This document shows positions 11,270 through 23,056 of a stretch of DNA of 64,000 nucleotides, one piece after another. Both the position numbers and the translations under genes were made by a program. The DNA lies in contig JAQFVV010000043.1 in NCBI GenBank assembly GCA_028023455.1, positions 2,109,483 through 2,173,482 of the forward strand. The letters are read 5' to 3'. The notes under the pieces were generated by a model. The model searched no databases. It had not been told where the DNA came from and was given only the letters and a program-made list of their open reading frames with translations. The stretch's first letter is position 1; the number at the start of each line of letters is the position of its first letter. Source of the DNA: Epiperipatus broadwayi. Its lineage: Eukaryota > Onychophora > Udeonychophora > Euonychophora > Peripatidae.

Positions 11270-11781
11270 GCATTTATTTTTATATGACGCTATGCATACA
11301 ATTGTATTACATTCAAAGATCAGCCTTTCAAGATAATTGTGCATGCGTCTTCTGCGAGTGTTAAATAATAAATGAATACTTCACTCTACAATACAAGATA
11401 TAGTATTTATGCAGGAATAAAAGGAATCCTCTTATTCCTACGACTCAAATTCTTTTATATGAGCAAATCTGAAGTACTGTTGAGTAAAGCGTGAGAGTAG
11501 AATTCTCACTTTAAATTACTACCTACGATGTTGGAATGAATGACGTCGGTGAAATTGTCTAGAATTTACTAAATGTCACTCTAAGTGAAACTTAATTATA
11601 AGTAAATAAGCATTTATTTTTATATGACGCTATGCATACAATTGAGTCGTAGGAATAAGAGGATTCCTTTTAGTCCTGCATAAATACTATATCTTGTATT
11701 GTAGAGTGAAGTATTCATTTATTATTTAACATTCGCAGAAGACGCATGCACAATTAGCTTGAAAGACTGATCTTTGAATGT
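11270..11781. mobile_element. Foldback element, family C, copy 1, with 15-bp target duplication
   Basis: Inverted arms of about 145 bp (11306-11452 and 11641-11781) share CAAAGATCAGCCTTTCAAG, GTGCATGCGTCTTCTGCG and GGAATAAAAGGAATCC. A unique-sided prefix (GCATTTATTTTTATATGACG) at 11270 recurs as a direct copy at 11608. The 15-mer AATAATAATTAATAA flanks it exactly (11255-11269 and 11782-11796). It interrupts the LINE endonuclease. It carries no frame. A second copy at 52512-52853 has the same first and last bases. The long exact duplication argues against a cut-and-paste DNA transposon. Confidence 0.85.
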
Positions 11782-11796
11782 AATAATAATTAATAA

Positions 11797-14250
11797 AATT
11801 ATTCATACATTAAACTCAAAATTTGCAATCTCGTTACAACCTATAATTCTAATAGGAGACTTCAACATGACGTACAATAAAGTTGTAAAAAATGATTACA
11901 TCTGCTGACATTCCCTCTCATGTCTGGAGAAGGATTTCTTCCACACAACTCTATCTCCTTCAGCAATGGCAGATACTCACCTTTAATTGATCTTGCTTTT
12001 TATTCTCCAGGTTTGCATCACATGATCAGGATATCACTCAAAAACGTATCTTTTTCAGATCATTCTGCTGTGGTGGTCCGTCTTAAAAATGATTTTCTCA
12101 TATAGACCTATGATCACAACAGGTACAACTATCGGCACTGCTATCAGGGTGGGCTAATGAATATCTCTTTTCAGAAATATACATATCATTATTCAAAATT
12201 TATGACTTGGAATTGTTCAAACATGGATTGCATTTGTGAACATAATCTCATACACAGTTGATACAATGACAAGAAACCAACTACCTCCCTCAAAAGTTTT
12301 AGGACTTGCAGATGAATTGAACAAAAGGATTGCACTTAATGTATCACAACAGAGGACCATACAAATGCAATTACCCTGAGTAAAGCATATTGGACAGCTC
12401 ATGACTCACTCAAAGGATACCTAATAAAAAAGAAAAATATACCTGAATCAAACTCACATGTGGTTCATTGGACAATGGGGCAAGCTCCACTAAAACTGAG
12501 TTCAACACAGCAATCAAAATAGAAGGGCAAATCATTGTAGGTGACATGTTAGAGTCATTTTACTCAAATTACAAAAATAACTTGCAAAAAGGGGAACAGT
12601 TAACCCTTCACAAAACTTTCTAGGACTACTAGAACACATAACCTTTCTACCAATAGAGTTTGAAAAAAAAAGTTGCTTCAGTGCCAAATTCATGTCATTG
12701 AGAGATATATGTAATACCTTGTTTTGTATACAGACATTTAAGTCAATTCACAGCAAAAGACATGACAAATTTAGCTAACTTCATAACAAAGAGAATGTAG
12801 CATTATCCTACCTTACTGGATCCATTTGTGAAGAAGGAAAATACAACCGCATTGTAAAACCTCAGACCCATATCAAAGAGTGACTTGGGATTAAGATCTT
12901 GGAATCAGTGATTAAAAATAGAATTGAAGCGTAAATTTTTCCATTGCTGTCCAAAACCCAGTTTGCAAAAATAACTGGGCAGGCAAAAAATATGGTATCA
13001 ATTGTGGTTCTGCTGGACATTCAATCAGCATTTAATATGATACTGATTGATACTGTAGTTAATGGTTTAGCAGATACATCAATACCCAGGGCATTAATCT
13101 ACTTGATTATGAATCTAGTCAAGAAATTCAAATAACTCTTAGTGGGAAGTACTCACCATCATTAATTCCATTCTACGAGGTTCACCGTTAAGTGCTCTTT
13201 TATTCATATTTTATATCAATCCTCTCCTTGAAGCAATTGAAAATGAGGTGACTGGAATATATATATCTGGAATGAAAGCAAATTTTTTATGCATTGCACA
13301 CCTGGATAACATAATCTTTCTGCCAGTTAAAAAACAGATACCAAAACTAATAAAAATTCTAAATAATTACTCAGACAAATATAAAGCGGAGTTCAATTTA
13401 GAAAAATCTAATGAATGGTCTATATACTCAGGATGTCATCATAAGCAGTACTTCAAAGGAAAGCCCAACTCATTTGTGGAATTTTATTTTCATTTGAGTA
13501 ACTATGAAATATGATCACAGATATAGGAGAAACAAATAAATAAAGTTGAGAATGTAATTAATTCTCTTTCCAAGTCATATTTTTCACTCTACGCTAAAGT
13601 GGCCATTTTCAGTCTCCTAATAATGGCACAGATCACATACTATATACCTATAATAGTATACACAAAAGCTTTTACATCTAAAATTTATTCAATTTGTAGA
13701 AACTTGTTACGAGAGAAAAAAAATGTCATCAATATCCTTAAATAAAATTCTGCACCCTCTATCTCAAAATGGATTGAGTTTACATTCTATAAAAATTTTC
13801 CAAATCCAAAGAAACAATCTATATCATCATGTGCGAGGATATTTCCATATCTAGGAAATTGTTTTTAAAATTACACCCACAAACAAGCTGCCGCCTATAT
13901 GCAATTACTGGGATAAATTATTTTCTCATTTATTATGCGTCCCCAATTTAGTATATTGCCTCCCAAGAATAAAATTAAATACTGGGACATACATTCAATC
14001 TGTACTTCCCCATCCAATGATATAACAGCCTTTTTCTTCCCCATCCAATGATATAACAGCCTCTTTGTAAATATAACCAATAAGAAATTGACTAAAAAAT
14101 TCAAATACTGGTTGTTTCTAAAACTAAATCTTGAATCACTTCCCACCTTTTATTTCTATAGATATAAAAGGAATTGCGCTAATATTGAAGATATATACAA
14201 ACTATGCTAGAGAGAGTCAGAAACACAATCACATTTTCTGTTCATATGTA
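11797..14250 (+). pseudogene. L1/Tx1-like LINE ORF2, rest of endonuclease, RT and zinc-ribbon tail
   Basis: It resumes with HTLNSKF and PIILIGDFNM (11810-11870), then the endonuclease end FSDHSAVVV near 12055-12080. The RT follows: KILESVIKNRIEA near 12893, LLDIQSAFN near 13009, RGSPLSALLFIFYINPLLEAIE near 13176-13240, and HLDNIIFL, which replaces the catalytic DD pair with DN, near 13299. The C-terminal part near 14100-14250 shows a leucine-cysteine stretch followed by ESQ, H and C spacing like a reverse-transcriptase zinc-ribbon. There are many stops and frameshifts. Together with 8390-9645 this makes one ancient element split by two later insertions. A 28-bp tandem duplication (CCCCATCCAATGATATAACA) lies near 14008-14062. 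Confidence 0.65.
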
Positions 14251-14254
14251 TCCA

Positions 14255-14805
14255 GTGAGATATCCTCAAAATATTTAAAAATAAATAAAATACAACACAC
14301 ATACACTTCTCAATATATTTTAAAAAGGTATTTACGCACACATTCAAATCAGCATTACTATTTTTTTTACGGTGTACAGATGTACAATTACATACGGTTC
14401 AAATACAAGAAGACATCCTAATAGATTTATAAACAAAATGGATGTAATACACATAAGGGATGAGAAAATCTCACTAACTAACATTTATTCAGACATATGG
14501 TCATTAATGCGACTTCACTTGAATTTATAACATGACTCACTATTATGCGAAAGACGGCATAATTATAATTATAAAATGATAACTGAATAATTAAAAGTAA
14601 AAAATACATTAATGCAATGATTTACATAGAAAGATATAAATCATATGCAGCTGTCACAATATGCTAAGCTGCTTTCAAGATTGTATTTTTTTTTTTTTTT
14701 TCTGTTACACGTAGATTTTTAATTTTTTGCACCTCTAGCATGGGATAAAAATGCAAATGTATATAATGTAAACCACATATCTTCTAATTTAAAACCTCAT
14801 AGTCT
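14255..14805. other. AT-rich stretch with no identified feature
   Basis: This holds poly-T and poly-A runs and short unrelated frames. The part nearest 14255 may be 3' UTR of the preceding LINE, but no A-tail or polyadenylation signal decides the boundary. Confidence 0.4.
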
Positions 14806-14807
14806 TT

Positions 14808-14910
14808 TCTTTTTTTTTTCCCATATGTCACAGCATTGGCTGGGAGGTGAACCCGCAACAACCGTCTACAACCAACTGCTTGCTTGCAAGGCATCTGCAC
14901 TGACCTCTCG
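14808..14910 (-). mobile_element. tRNA-derived mini-SINE (class-II tRNA-like head)
   Basis: Read on the minus strand it contains GAGAGGTCAGTGCAGATGCC, TTGCAAGCAAGCAG and GGTTGTTGCGGGTTCACCTCC, then TGCTGTGACATATGG and an A-run. The first and third blocks match Pol III A- and B-box positions of a serine/leucine-type tRNA. It is the same family as 19774, 26571 and 53332. The 5' start TGTCAAGCGTT is missing here, so the copy is 5' truncated. Confidence 0.75.
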
Positions 14911-15001
14911 TCTTTTTCTTGCCCTATTTTATGTATGTGGTACTAAGTATTTTTGTTTTATATTTAAATATATGTATATTATCTATACTAGACTTAATAT
15001 A

Positions 15002-15424
15002 ATTATAAGGGATTTGAACTCACTTTCAAGCTCCTACATCTACCCAATCCATTTTATATAACCGATACACATGACTAACACATGTGAAAAAGGTAAATGA
15101 TCTCCAATATACATATTTCAAGCTGAACTAGCACTCATCAGTTGGTCCAGATCACCATCTCCCACATATATATACAATCAATGCTCAGTTTATATTAAGA
15201 TAGCAAATCTTCAAACTTTAATGGACAAGTTTCAATTTTTTCCATTCTCCAACTCTTCAGCCGTCCATTTCATAGAAAATCTGAAGATTGAATGCTCAAA
15301 GCCCTTGTTAATGCCAATATTATTGTCATAAATGTTGACCTTAAGTCAATCTGACCCCTCTCACATGTATGTGGTCATGTATATCAGTTGTATAAGATGA
15401 GTTCAAGTCTCTTATAATTACATT
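15002..15424 (-). mobile_element. Family-B element, copy 3
   Basis: The left end, GGGATTTGAACTCACTTTCAAG, and the middle block with CAGTTTATATTAAG and CTTCAAACTTTAATGGACA match copy 1. The right end is a shortened inverted arm (CACATGTATGTGGTCATGT ... GAGTTCAAGTCTC). A hammerhead core is in the left arm. Confidence 0.7.
15098..15153 (-). ncRNA. Hammerhead ribozyme motif, family B, with extended stem I
   Basis: Minus strand: TGATCT-GGA-CCAA, CTGATGA, stem II GTGCT/AGCTT with one mismatch, GAAA, stem III ATA-TG-TAT, cleavage A, TTGG-AGATCA. Stem I therefore pairs 4 bp (CCAA/TTGG), then bulges GGA, then pairs 6 bp (TGATCT/AGATCA). An internal bulge in stem I facing loop II is typical of natural fast-cleaving hammerheads. 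Confidence 0.75.
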
Positions 15425-15439
15425 AAGTACTGTTTTGTA

Positions 15440-18050
15440 AACTTATAGTTCAATAAATTAAAATATATTGTTTACTTTTTCAAGAAATGATACTACAATT
15501 GACATATGGTTAAAAAAATTTGAAAACGTAATTAAATATACAAAAACAAAAATTCGAATTTACTAGTATAATTTTTTTTTGTTGTTAAAAAATTAAAGAT
15601 TATAAATGAACAAGTAGAAAAAAATACAATTTTATTTGTACAAAGTAATTAAACAAATGAACAACAGAAAAATATATATATACAAAATGAATTGTGCAAA
15701 GTAATTTTTTTATAAAAAAGATTATGGCAGAATGCTGAAATCTTATGGCATAATCATTTAGGTAATGCATCCACTAGATTTTTTTTGTGAGATTATTAAT
15801 GTGGGAAGAAAAAATATAATCAACTTCTTTCTTGACCCAAATAATGTGAAAATAATATTTTTAATCAAAACAGTATTACGTTGGAAAGGTTATGTTTAAA
15901 GCAACAAACTGGTTTTTCTTGTCTATACAGGAATCTAAAGAAAAATAGATAATGAAGGTTAGTGGTACTTTTTTCTTCCTCAAAATAATTTTACAGGTAG
16001 TGTTAAAAATCTTTATTCAATTTGCATGAACAAAAAGATAAATTTTACAAACTAACAAAATCTATCCTGACGTGAACGCGGACGGGGGGAGGGGGACAAA
16101 TGCTATTCTCAACCCCATAGGATTCCAACATGACACTGTAACCTTTTATTTTTTAAAAAATTACTTTGTACAATTCAATTTGTATTTTTTTTTCTTGTTT
16201 CTTTGTTTAATTACTTTGTACAACTAAATTCTTTTTTTTTCTTTCTTGTTTATTTGGATTTTTTTTTTAAAAATTAATTGAATTTCTAAATGATTTAACC
16301 AGTCTTTCAATTGTAGTATCATTTCTGAAAAAAGTACACAAAACATATTTTATTTAATTTTGTTTACATAACTCGCATTACTTATCTTTATTTTTTTTTT
16401 GTAAACAAAAAAAAAAAACTATACTCCGATGACTTGATCCATTTATCGTACGGTATTTTCAGTAATGGTCCGACAGCTTTTCCAAGTGTCAATAACTGTC
16501 CTTAATCGCCTGTTAAGTGATTATCCATTCCAAAACTAGTTTCTACTATATTACTTATTTTGATTTTTATCTTGGAGTAGGAATGAGCATAAGTTGGTGG
16601 TTGCGGATACTGATGAATAATATAATATGAAATAATTCACCACATAAAAATAATAATTATATAATAAAAAAAATCAACACAAATTATTAATTTAAAACTA
16701 ATTTTTAATTCTATAAAATCTTAAAAGTTTCAAATGTAAAACTAATTATTCAATTACAAAAAAAAAAAAATGAAAGCTTAAATTCTATTCAAAGAGATTT
16801 TTCAAAAAAAGCCAATCAATATTCTGAAGGTTCGATGTAATAAATCAATAGTGGAAATAATTATTTCACAAAAATTTAAACAATTTGAAAAGACAATATT
16901 ATAAATTATTACTACTAGAAATTGATCGTACAGTCTCAAGTCAATAGAATAAAAATATAAAGCACACACACTGAAGATATCCCACCTGAAAAATCAATGT
17001 AGATCAGTAGAACCTTACGCTTGAAAAACTAGTCAACACGAGAGAGTTAAAATTTAACTTTTAAAAGAAAAACTAAAGATGAAAAGATACTTAGCTCTGA
17101 CATAATAACCAATATAAGGATTTATTTTATTAAAAAAAGATTTCTAAATAATCCAAAATGTTACATATATTATAGCAAAACAAAAGGTCATATAATTTTA
17201 ACATATTGGCAACTAAAAACATTGAATGAACGGAAAGAAGCCAATTCTAGAGATCAAAGTGCTGCCACCTACATAAATATTATTTTCTATTTTTGAAATG
17301 TTAATTGAAGATTTAATTTTTGACAGTCGCCTTTAGATATACCAACTGCCTCCGTTAAAAAATAAAAACTAATCAATGTCAAAAAGAAAACTGTAAGTGT
17401 ACTGTGTTTTTAAAATATATACAAGATAACATTGTCATTAACTTGGCTAGAGTAAGACTAATGGTGGGGGGTGGAGGACATAACCTTTTAGTTTGTAATG
17501 TTTTTTTTTTTTCCCCAGAATAAAAGCTTGAAAGAAATGTCGAATAACCCGAAATGTTAAAATATTTCACATTGTCTAATAATTACTTCCTAAAGGCATT
17601 TTTCAAATAAAACACGCCCACTAAATTTCATAGATATAAATAGGATAAAATATTAAATTTACACTTTACACCTTTTCCATTAATATTATAGATTTTTTTA
17701 ACACTAACTAGTGATTTAAAACTTCATACTTTTCGCATTATAAATAAAATAAATGCAAAACACATACAATACAAAAAAATTCACAGACACTAAAGAGTTG
17801 AAATCTGTTAAGTTAAATATGTTCTATTTTACAACTGCTGCTAATTAACATATATATAATTTTTTGACTGTGTAATTACTATTCTATAAGGTGTATAAAT
17901 GTGGATAAAAAAAACCTAGATGACATTTGTGTTGCTGGAGTGCTGAAGGATTAAACACAGTACACATTTATATTTGATAATTAATAAATTCAAGCTTAAG
18001 AATCAAACAGATCATATTTATAAAAATATAGAACTCTGTCAACATGAACC
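15440..18050. other. AT-rich stretch with no identified feature
   Basis: Many A/T homopolymer runs are present. A short related pair, GTACAAAGTAATTAAACAAA at 15637 and a near-inverse at 16200-16220 (TTTGTTTAATTACTTTGTAC), suggests a loose foldback about 560 bp across. A G-rich patch lies near 16080-16100. A frame at 17379-17570 on the minus strand is not recognised. I see no gene. Confidence 0.45.
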
Positions 18051-19301
18051 CATGTGTTTAAGAGGCAGATTCAGCTGTAAACGGCCGAGTAGAACCCCGA
18101 AATACTGAGGGGGCCCAAGATCTTAAAATGTCTTTTCATTCGGATTCAAAGAAAATTTTTTTTTTTTTTTTTTGTATACAATCAACCCTCCTATAATGCA
18201 GTATTATTTAAAGTTTTGAAGGGAATTTATTTGAGTTTTGGCGAAATTCTAATTTTTAACTGGACATCAGGGGATGAAACCAGTTTAGCATAAATAGGCC
18301 CAAATTAAGTAAATATATATTTTTAATTACACAAAAAATTCGACCCCTGCAAAATAATAATTTGATTTCAACTTAAATACTCTGCTTTTGAAAAATTTAT
18401 CGTAAATAAATTTTGCTATTTTCCTGAAGCTGATTTATCTCCAGTGAAACAGTATATTCCTGATCTCCTATATGTTTCACCTATTTTCCCCCATAGCTTC
18501 ATCTGTGCCGGATTTAAACCCTCTATGAGTAAATGTGGTACTTGTGTATTATTCCTGCAATGAAGAAAAGATAGGAGGCCTTTTCACATACCCAATAAAG
18601 TAATAATCTTGCGAACGTCAAATAAACCTTGCGATTTGAGTGTCATTTCTCATCGAAAAACGTGTTTTTAAACATGCACAAAAATGTGTTTTGTAACGTG
18701 TCCCAAACAAAAGCTACTCTATTGCTGCCTTTTGAAGACTTTCTTGCATGGCATATTGAATTCTACAGGTGTATAAAAATGTTTTTTTATCTCATTAAAA
18801 AGTCTGTTGTTAAAATTTGAAATTAGTTGTTGTTGTTACTTCTTGTGGGTTTTTTAGTGTGAACTTTTGGTTAATTTCTCATCTTTAATTTCAAGTTATG
18901 CCACAAAAAAAGAAAAACAAAACCAAACAAATAATTCAGAACAATAAAGAAATATAAATAGGAAAACTTTTATTACCGGTTTTACACATGAAGGCGGGAA
19001 AAAAAATGGAATCAAAATTTTACTAAACCTATCCTGTTTTTGAAAATACACAAAACCAAACAAATAATTCAGAACAATAAAGAAATATAGAGTAGAAAAC
19101 TTTTTTATGAGCGTTTTACATATTATGCCACTAAAGAATCATCTGTGTGTATATAATGTTTTGGTATGTGGTTTTAAAAACTATTTCTACACATTTTTTT
19201 TGAAATTGGTTGAATTAAGTGTCAAAGCGTCATCTGTATATGTGCAGATTTCATAGAAGTATATTTCATATATTTGTTTTCCTTCTTTAAAAATATAGAT
19301 C

Positions 19302-19495
19302 TTGTGTACTATTTCTGTAACAAAGAAAAGATAGGAGGGTTTTTCACATTCGTATCAATGCATTGGTAACTTTGTAATGTTTTATGACTTTGTCAATGGT
19401 TGCCAAAATAATAACATTACAAAGTTACCAGTGTATTGATACCAATGTGAAAAGACCTATCTTTTCTTCATTGCAGGAATAGTACATAAGTACCG
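19302..19495. repeat. Foldback repeat, family F
   Basis: Arms 19302-19382 and 19410-19495 are inverse copies sharing GAAAAGATAGGA and TTGGTAACTTTGTAATGTT. One arm is also present alone at about 18535-18600. No target duplication was found. It lies within the hAT element. Confidence 0.7.
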
Positions 19496-19773
19496 TAAAT
19501 GTATGTGTGTCAACACAGTTATATATGTATCATCACACAGATATATGTGAATAAACAGCTGTACTATCATAGGTTTACATATATTACAGCATTCAGTATA
19601 TATTTTATTTAAAATCAAATCTTTTAAATTTTACATTTTATTTTGTTAAATGAGCCAATTTGTTATTTTATATTTAAAATCATATGTATATGTGTTAAGT
19701 TCACATAATACCAAGATACATATATAATGAAATATTACTTAAAAGTTTCTAATAATTCTAAATTTTAAATTAA

Positions 19774-19873
19774 ATAGCCGAGAGGTCAGCGCAGCCGCAG
19801 CAAGCAGTTGTTTGCAGATGGTTGTTGCGGGTTCGCCTCCGCGGCCAATGCTATGACATATGAAAAAAAAAAA
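19774..19873 (+). mobile_element. tRNA-derived mini-SINE (class-II tRNA-like head)
   Basis: TAGCCGAGAGGTCAGCGCAG gives an A box and GCGGGTTCGCCTCC gives a B box, followed by AATGCTATGACATATG and an A11 tail. It lacks the usual TGTCAAGCGT start, so it is slightly 5' truncated. It is the same family as 53332. Confidence 0.75.
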
Positions 19874-20098
19874 TAGTTATAAACAAAAATGATGCCCGCT
19901 CCTACCTGTGTCAATATAGTGTGTGAGCAAAGTTTTAAATCTTATTTTTGCAATATTTTTCTAAAATGTATTTTATAGTAAACAAAATCTTCTGAGGTGA
20001 AACAATTACTACGTCTTTGGGGAATTGAGATGGCCCAAGTTAAATTAAAACCATCAGGTTTAAAATTTAAACAAAAGTTTCAATCAGTTTTGTAACTT

Positions 20099-20196
20099 TT
20101 TTTTATATATAGATGTCAAAGTGTTGGCCGGGAAGCGAACCCCGGTACAACTGCTTAGAAGCAGCTATGCTAGCCACTAGGCCACCAACGCTTGAC
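20099..20196 (-). mobile_element. tRNA-Gly-like mini-SINE with 16-bp target duplication
   Basis: The tRNA part (20121-20191, minus) begins GCGTTGGTGGCCTAGTGGC and ends GGGTTCGCTTCCCGGCCAAC, close to a glycine tRNA. The anticodon loop has six bases (TTCTAA), one too few, so this is not a working tRNA. Outside the tRNA are the family's TGTCAAG start and the TTTGACAT end with an A-rich tail. ATCAGTTTTGTAACTT flanks it exactly (20083-20098 and 20197-20212), showing retroposition. Confidence 0.85.
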
Positions 20197-20247
20197 ATCA
20201 GTTTTGTAACTTAAAACATCTTAACATTATCACAGCAAAAAAAAAAA

Positions 20248-22615
20248 TGAAGAGACATCAAAGTGGGGCAGAAAAGTGAAAAAAGTTTGCTGAAAGCCAA
20301 AGAAATTCATTGCGTAAATTTTTAAAAGTTAATACAGAGTTAGAGATGCCATCAACATTTATGTCAGAATTGCCTGTGTTTGAAACTTCTTCTAAAGAAG
20401 AGAAGGAAGAACAAATTGAGAATCAAGAGGTTGAAACTGCTACTGAAAAAAGGGATTGCAAAAATGCAGAAGGTAGAGATGGTCCAAAAAGATCCTTCAA
20501 TATAGACAATGAAGTAATAAATGATATAGCTTTATAGCCAACAATATTAACAGATGCTATTTTTGATTATATTCCTAATAACAAACCAAAAAATATCAGG
20601 AATATAGAGAATTTAAAATTAAATATATAAAGACAGAGATGAAGTATATTACAGAAGACTTTCTTATGATCATTTCTACAGAAACAAATCAAATAGAAGT
20701 ATGGAAAAGGGCAAATGGCTGATATTTTCAGAAACAAGCAAAAGTGTTTACTGCTACCCTTGCAAACTCTTCTCAACAAGTCTAAATTAATAACTGATTT
20801 ACAAAATTGGAGATCAATGACTGTTATTTTATCGGACCACAAAGTTTCAAAAGAACACATGTCAGCTATGTGTGCTATGTGTAAAAGATTAACAAAATTC
20901 AATAGATACTCAATTATTACAGGAAAAGGAAAAAGAACATTACTGAAAAGGAGTGTTGAAAAGAATTATATCAACAATAAAATTGTTGAGTCACTTATGA
21001 TTAGGATTTAAAGGTCACAATGAAAGCAAAGATTCCAATAGGAAAGGAAATTATTTAACCTGCTTGGAATATCTAAGCGAATACGATGAGTTTTTAAAAT
21101 TACATCTACAAAAATATGCCAACCAAGAATGAGGAAATGTAAACTATTTATCTCATATTATTTGTGATGAATTTGTAGGTCTTATTGGAAATAAAATAAG
21201 AGCGGAAATAATTGAAGAAATCAAATTTGCAACTTATTATAGTATAATTGTTGATTCCATTCCCGATGTTTCGCATATTGGTGAAGAAACTTTTGTGATA
21301 AGATATGTTTCATCTTGTGGTAATATAATGGAAAGATTTGTGGAATTCATTTCCATAGACAAACACATGTCTTCATATTTGGAACAAGAAGTTTTGCAAA
21401 CTTCAATAAAATTAGGAATATATATTAAAAACTGTTGAGGACAATCATTTGAAGTTTCTAATATGTCAGGAAAGTATTCAAGTTTGCAAGCACACATTAA
21501 AGAATATAGCCCAAGTGCATTTTTTATTCCAATATGCTAATCATCCCTTAAATTTAATTGGAAAAATTTTGCTGCAGAAATTTTATGTTTGTGCAGAATT
21601 TATTATTTATTCACATTTTTTTCTGCATCAACCCATCATTGAAAAAATTTAACCAGAAATCTAGAAACATGTAAATATTCTGTCACAGTCAAAAGAGTTT
21701 CTAATACAAGATGGTCAGCAAGAGCAGATGCTGTATTAGCTATAAAACATGGTTTCACCAATTTAAAAGAGGCTTTAACTGAAATTTGTAATTCAGAAGA
21801 AGAAGAAAAAAGTTATCATAGTGAAGACGACTTCACTTCTGAAGAAAATGGACAAATATGAAACTGCTCTAATGACAGTGATTTGGAATACTATTTTACA
21901 AAGAATAAATGCTGCTAATAAATCACTGCATCAGTGGAGTGTGCACTATTGAGAAGATTTATCCTACTGAAGTCATTTAGAAAATTTTATCAATAATTTC
22001 AGAGGAATTTGAAAAAGTTGAAAAAGAGGCAATTGATTTATCAGAGCTATCATTTAATGTGGCAGATGAACAAACTTGCAGACAACAAAAGAGAGAAAAA
22101 TGTTTTTGATGAAAACTAAAAAGCCAGACATGAATTTATAATAAGAGAAAATGTCAGTCAATTCATTTTATGTCATTTGTGATAACACCAAGGCAGACCT
22201 TTGAAGAACTCAGACGTATGAAGTTGTTGTGAGTCTTTTCGAATATTTTTTCATTGGAATTTATTAATAGAAGGAAAAAAGAATGTAATAAAAAAGTTTA
22301 AGGATATTTACAAAAATGACATTGATGTTTGTAATTTTAAAGATGAATTTGACCATTTTTTAATATTTCTAAAAGAAAATGAGACACCATAAAAACCACA
22401 CCAGACATCTATCGAGCCATCAAAGAAATGTCTTGCAAATTTCCAAATGTTGAAATATTATTGAAAATGTTTTTACCAATTCCCTTATCTAATGCATCAG
22501 GAGAAAGATCGTTTTCTGTTTTAAAGCATGTAAAAAATTACTTAAGGAGTACTATGGGAGAAGAAAGGTTAAATAATATGACCATTCTGTATATAAAGCA
22601 GGAAATTTTAAGTTG
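20248..22615 (+). pseudogene. hAT transposase, ZMYM1/DUF4371-like, broken
   Basis: The N-terminus MKRHQSGAEK is followed by an in-frame TGA and then KKFAESQRNSLRKFLK. A TTF-type zinc-finger segment lies at 20640-20880, with WLIFSETSKSVYCYPCKLF and, later, HKVSKEHMSAM. The DUF4371 core lies at 21010-21560: FKGHNES, NYLSHIICDEFVGLIGNKIR, YYSIIVDS, HIGEETFVIRYVSSCG, and NMSGKYSSLQAHIKEYSPSA. The dimerisation domain lies at 22420-22615: FPNVEILLKMFLPIPLSNAS, GERSFSVLKHVKNYLRSTMG. At least six frame breaks separate the blocks, so no product is expected. The family catalyses cut-and-paste transposition. Confidence 0.85.
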
Positions 22616-22739
22616 AATCGACACTGAGAGTTTTATTGAAATTTTTTCCCCCTAACTTGAGTTTGAGGGCCCCAAAATTTTTACCGCTTAGGGCCCCCAC
22701 TTGGCTTGATCCGCCTCTGTGTTTAAGCCTCTAGTAGTT

Positions 22740-22910
22740 CATCTGATGTATGAATGCTGCTCATGAAATAAATGTATTAGTGAGTAGTTATGATAAAATG
22801 GAGTTTAAGATAACAAATGCATTGTTAAAATTGAAAAAAGATAAAGCTGGGTTATATCTAAACATATTTATTATCTATTAAAAAATATAAATGAATAAAA
22901 GAAAAAGCAG
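22740..22910. other. Short spacer with no identified feature
   Basis: AT-rich sequence between the hAT right end and the family-A2 repeats. Nothing is recognised. Confidence 0.4.
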
Positions 22911-23015
22911 TATATAAAGAGCCTGCTAATAGGTCTAAGCAAGCTTATTTTTTAATTTTTTAATTATAAATGCTACAAGAGGTAGTACCTAAAGCCTTTA
23001 TCTATGATGGCCCCC

Positions 23016-23056
23016 ATCCCCAGACCGGTTTTGAGCTATGGCTCTCTTCAGTGAAG
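23016..23056 (-). ncRNA. Hammerhead-like motif, family A2
   Basis: Minus strand: TCTTCA, CTGAAGA, stem II GAGC-CATA-GCTC (4 bp), then AAAAC (first core G lost), stem III AC-CG-GT, C, TGGGGA. Stem I pairs all 6 positions with two G-T wobbles. The substitution of core G12 should abolish cleavage. Confidence 0.5.

Larger units (their letters stand above)
18062..22717 (+). mobile_element. hAT transposon (ZMYM1/DUF4371 type), with nested SINEs
   Basis: The ends are imperfect inverted repeats (left GAGGCAGATTCAGC; right, reverse-complemented, GAGGCGGATCAAGC; about 11 of 14 match). The flanking 9-mer TGTGTTTAA occurs at 18053-18061 and 22718-22726; hAT elements make 8-bp duplications, and one base is ambiguous. 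Inside are the broken transposase (20248-22615), a foldback (19302-19495) with a half copy near 18530-18600, two 37-bp direct repeats (18918 and 19048), and two tRNA-derived SINEs (19774 and 20099). The element is non-functional but its full span is recovered. Confidence 0.8.

Noticed and set aside
11016-11273. Minus-strand frames over the RTE C-terminus
   Set aside because: They are antisense shadows of the RTE coding strand.
20121-20191. tRNA-Gly-like gene on the minus strand
   Set aside because: The anticodon loop has only six bases, and the copy is flanked by an exact 16-bp target duplication.
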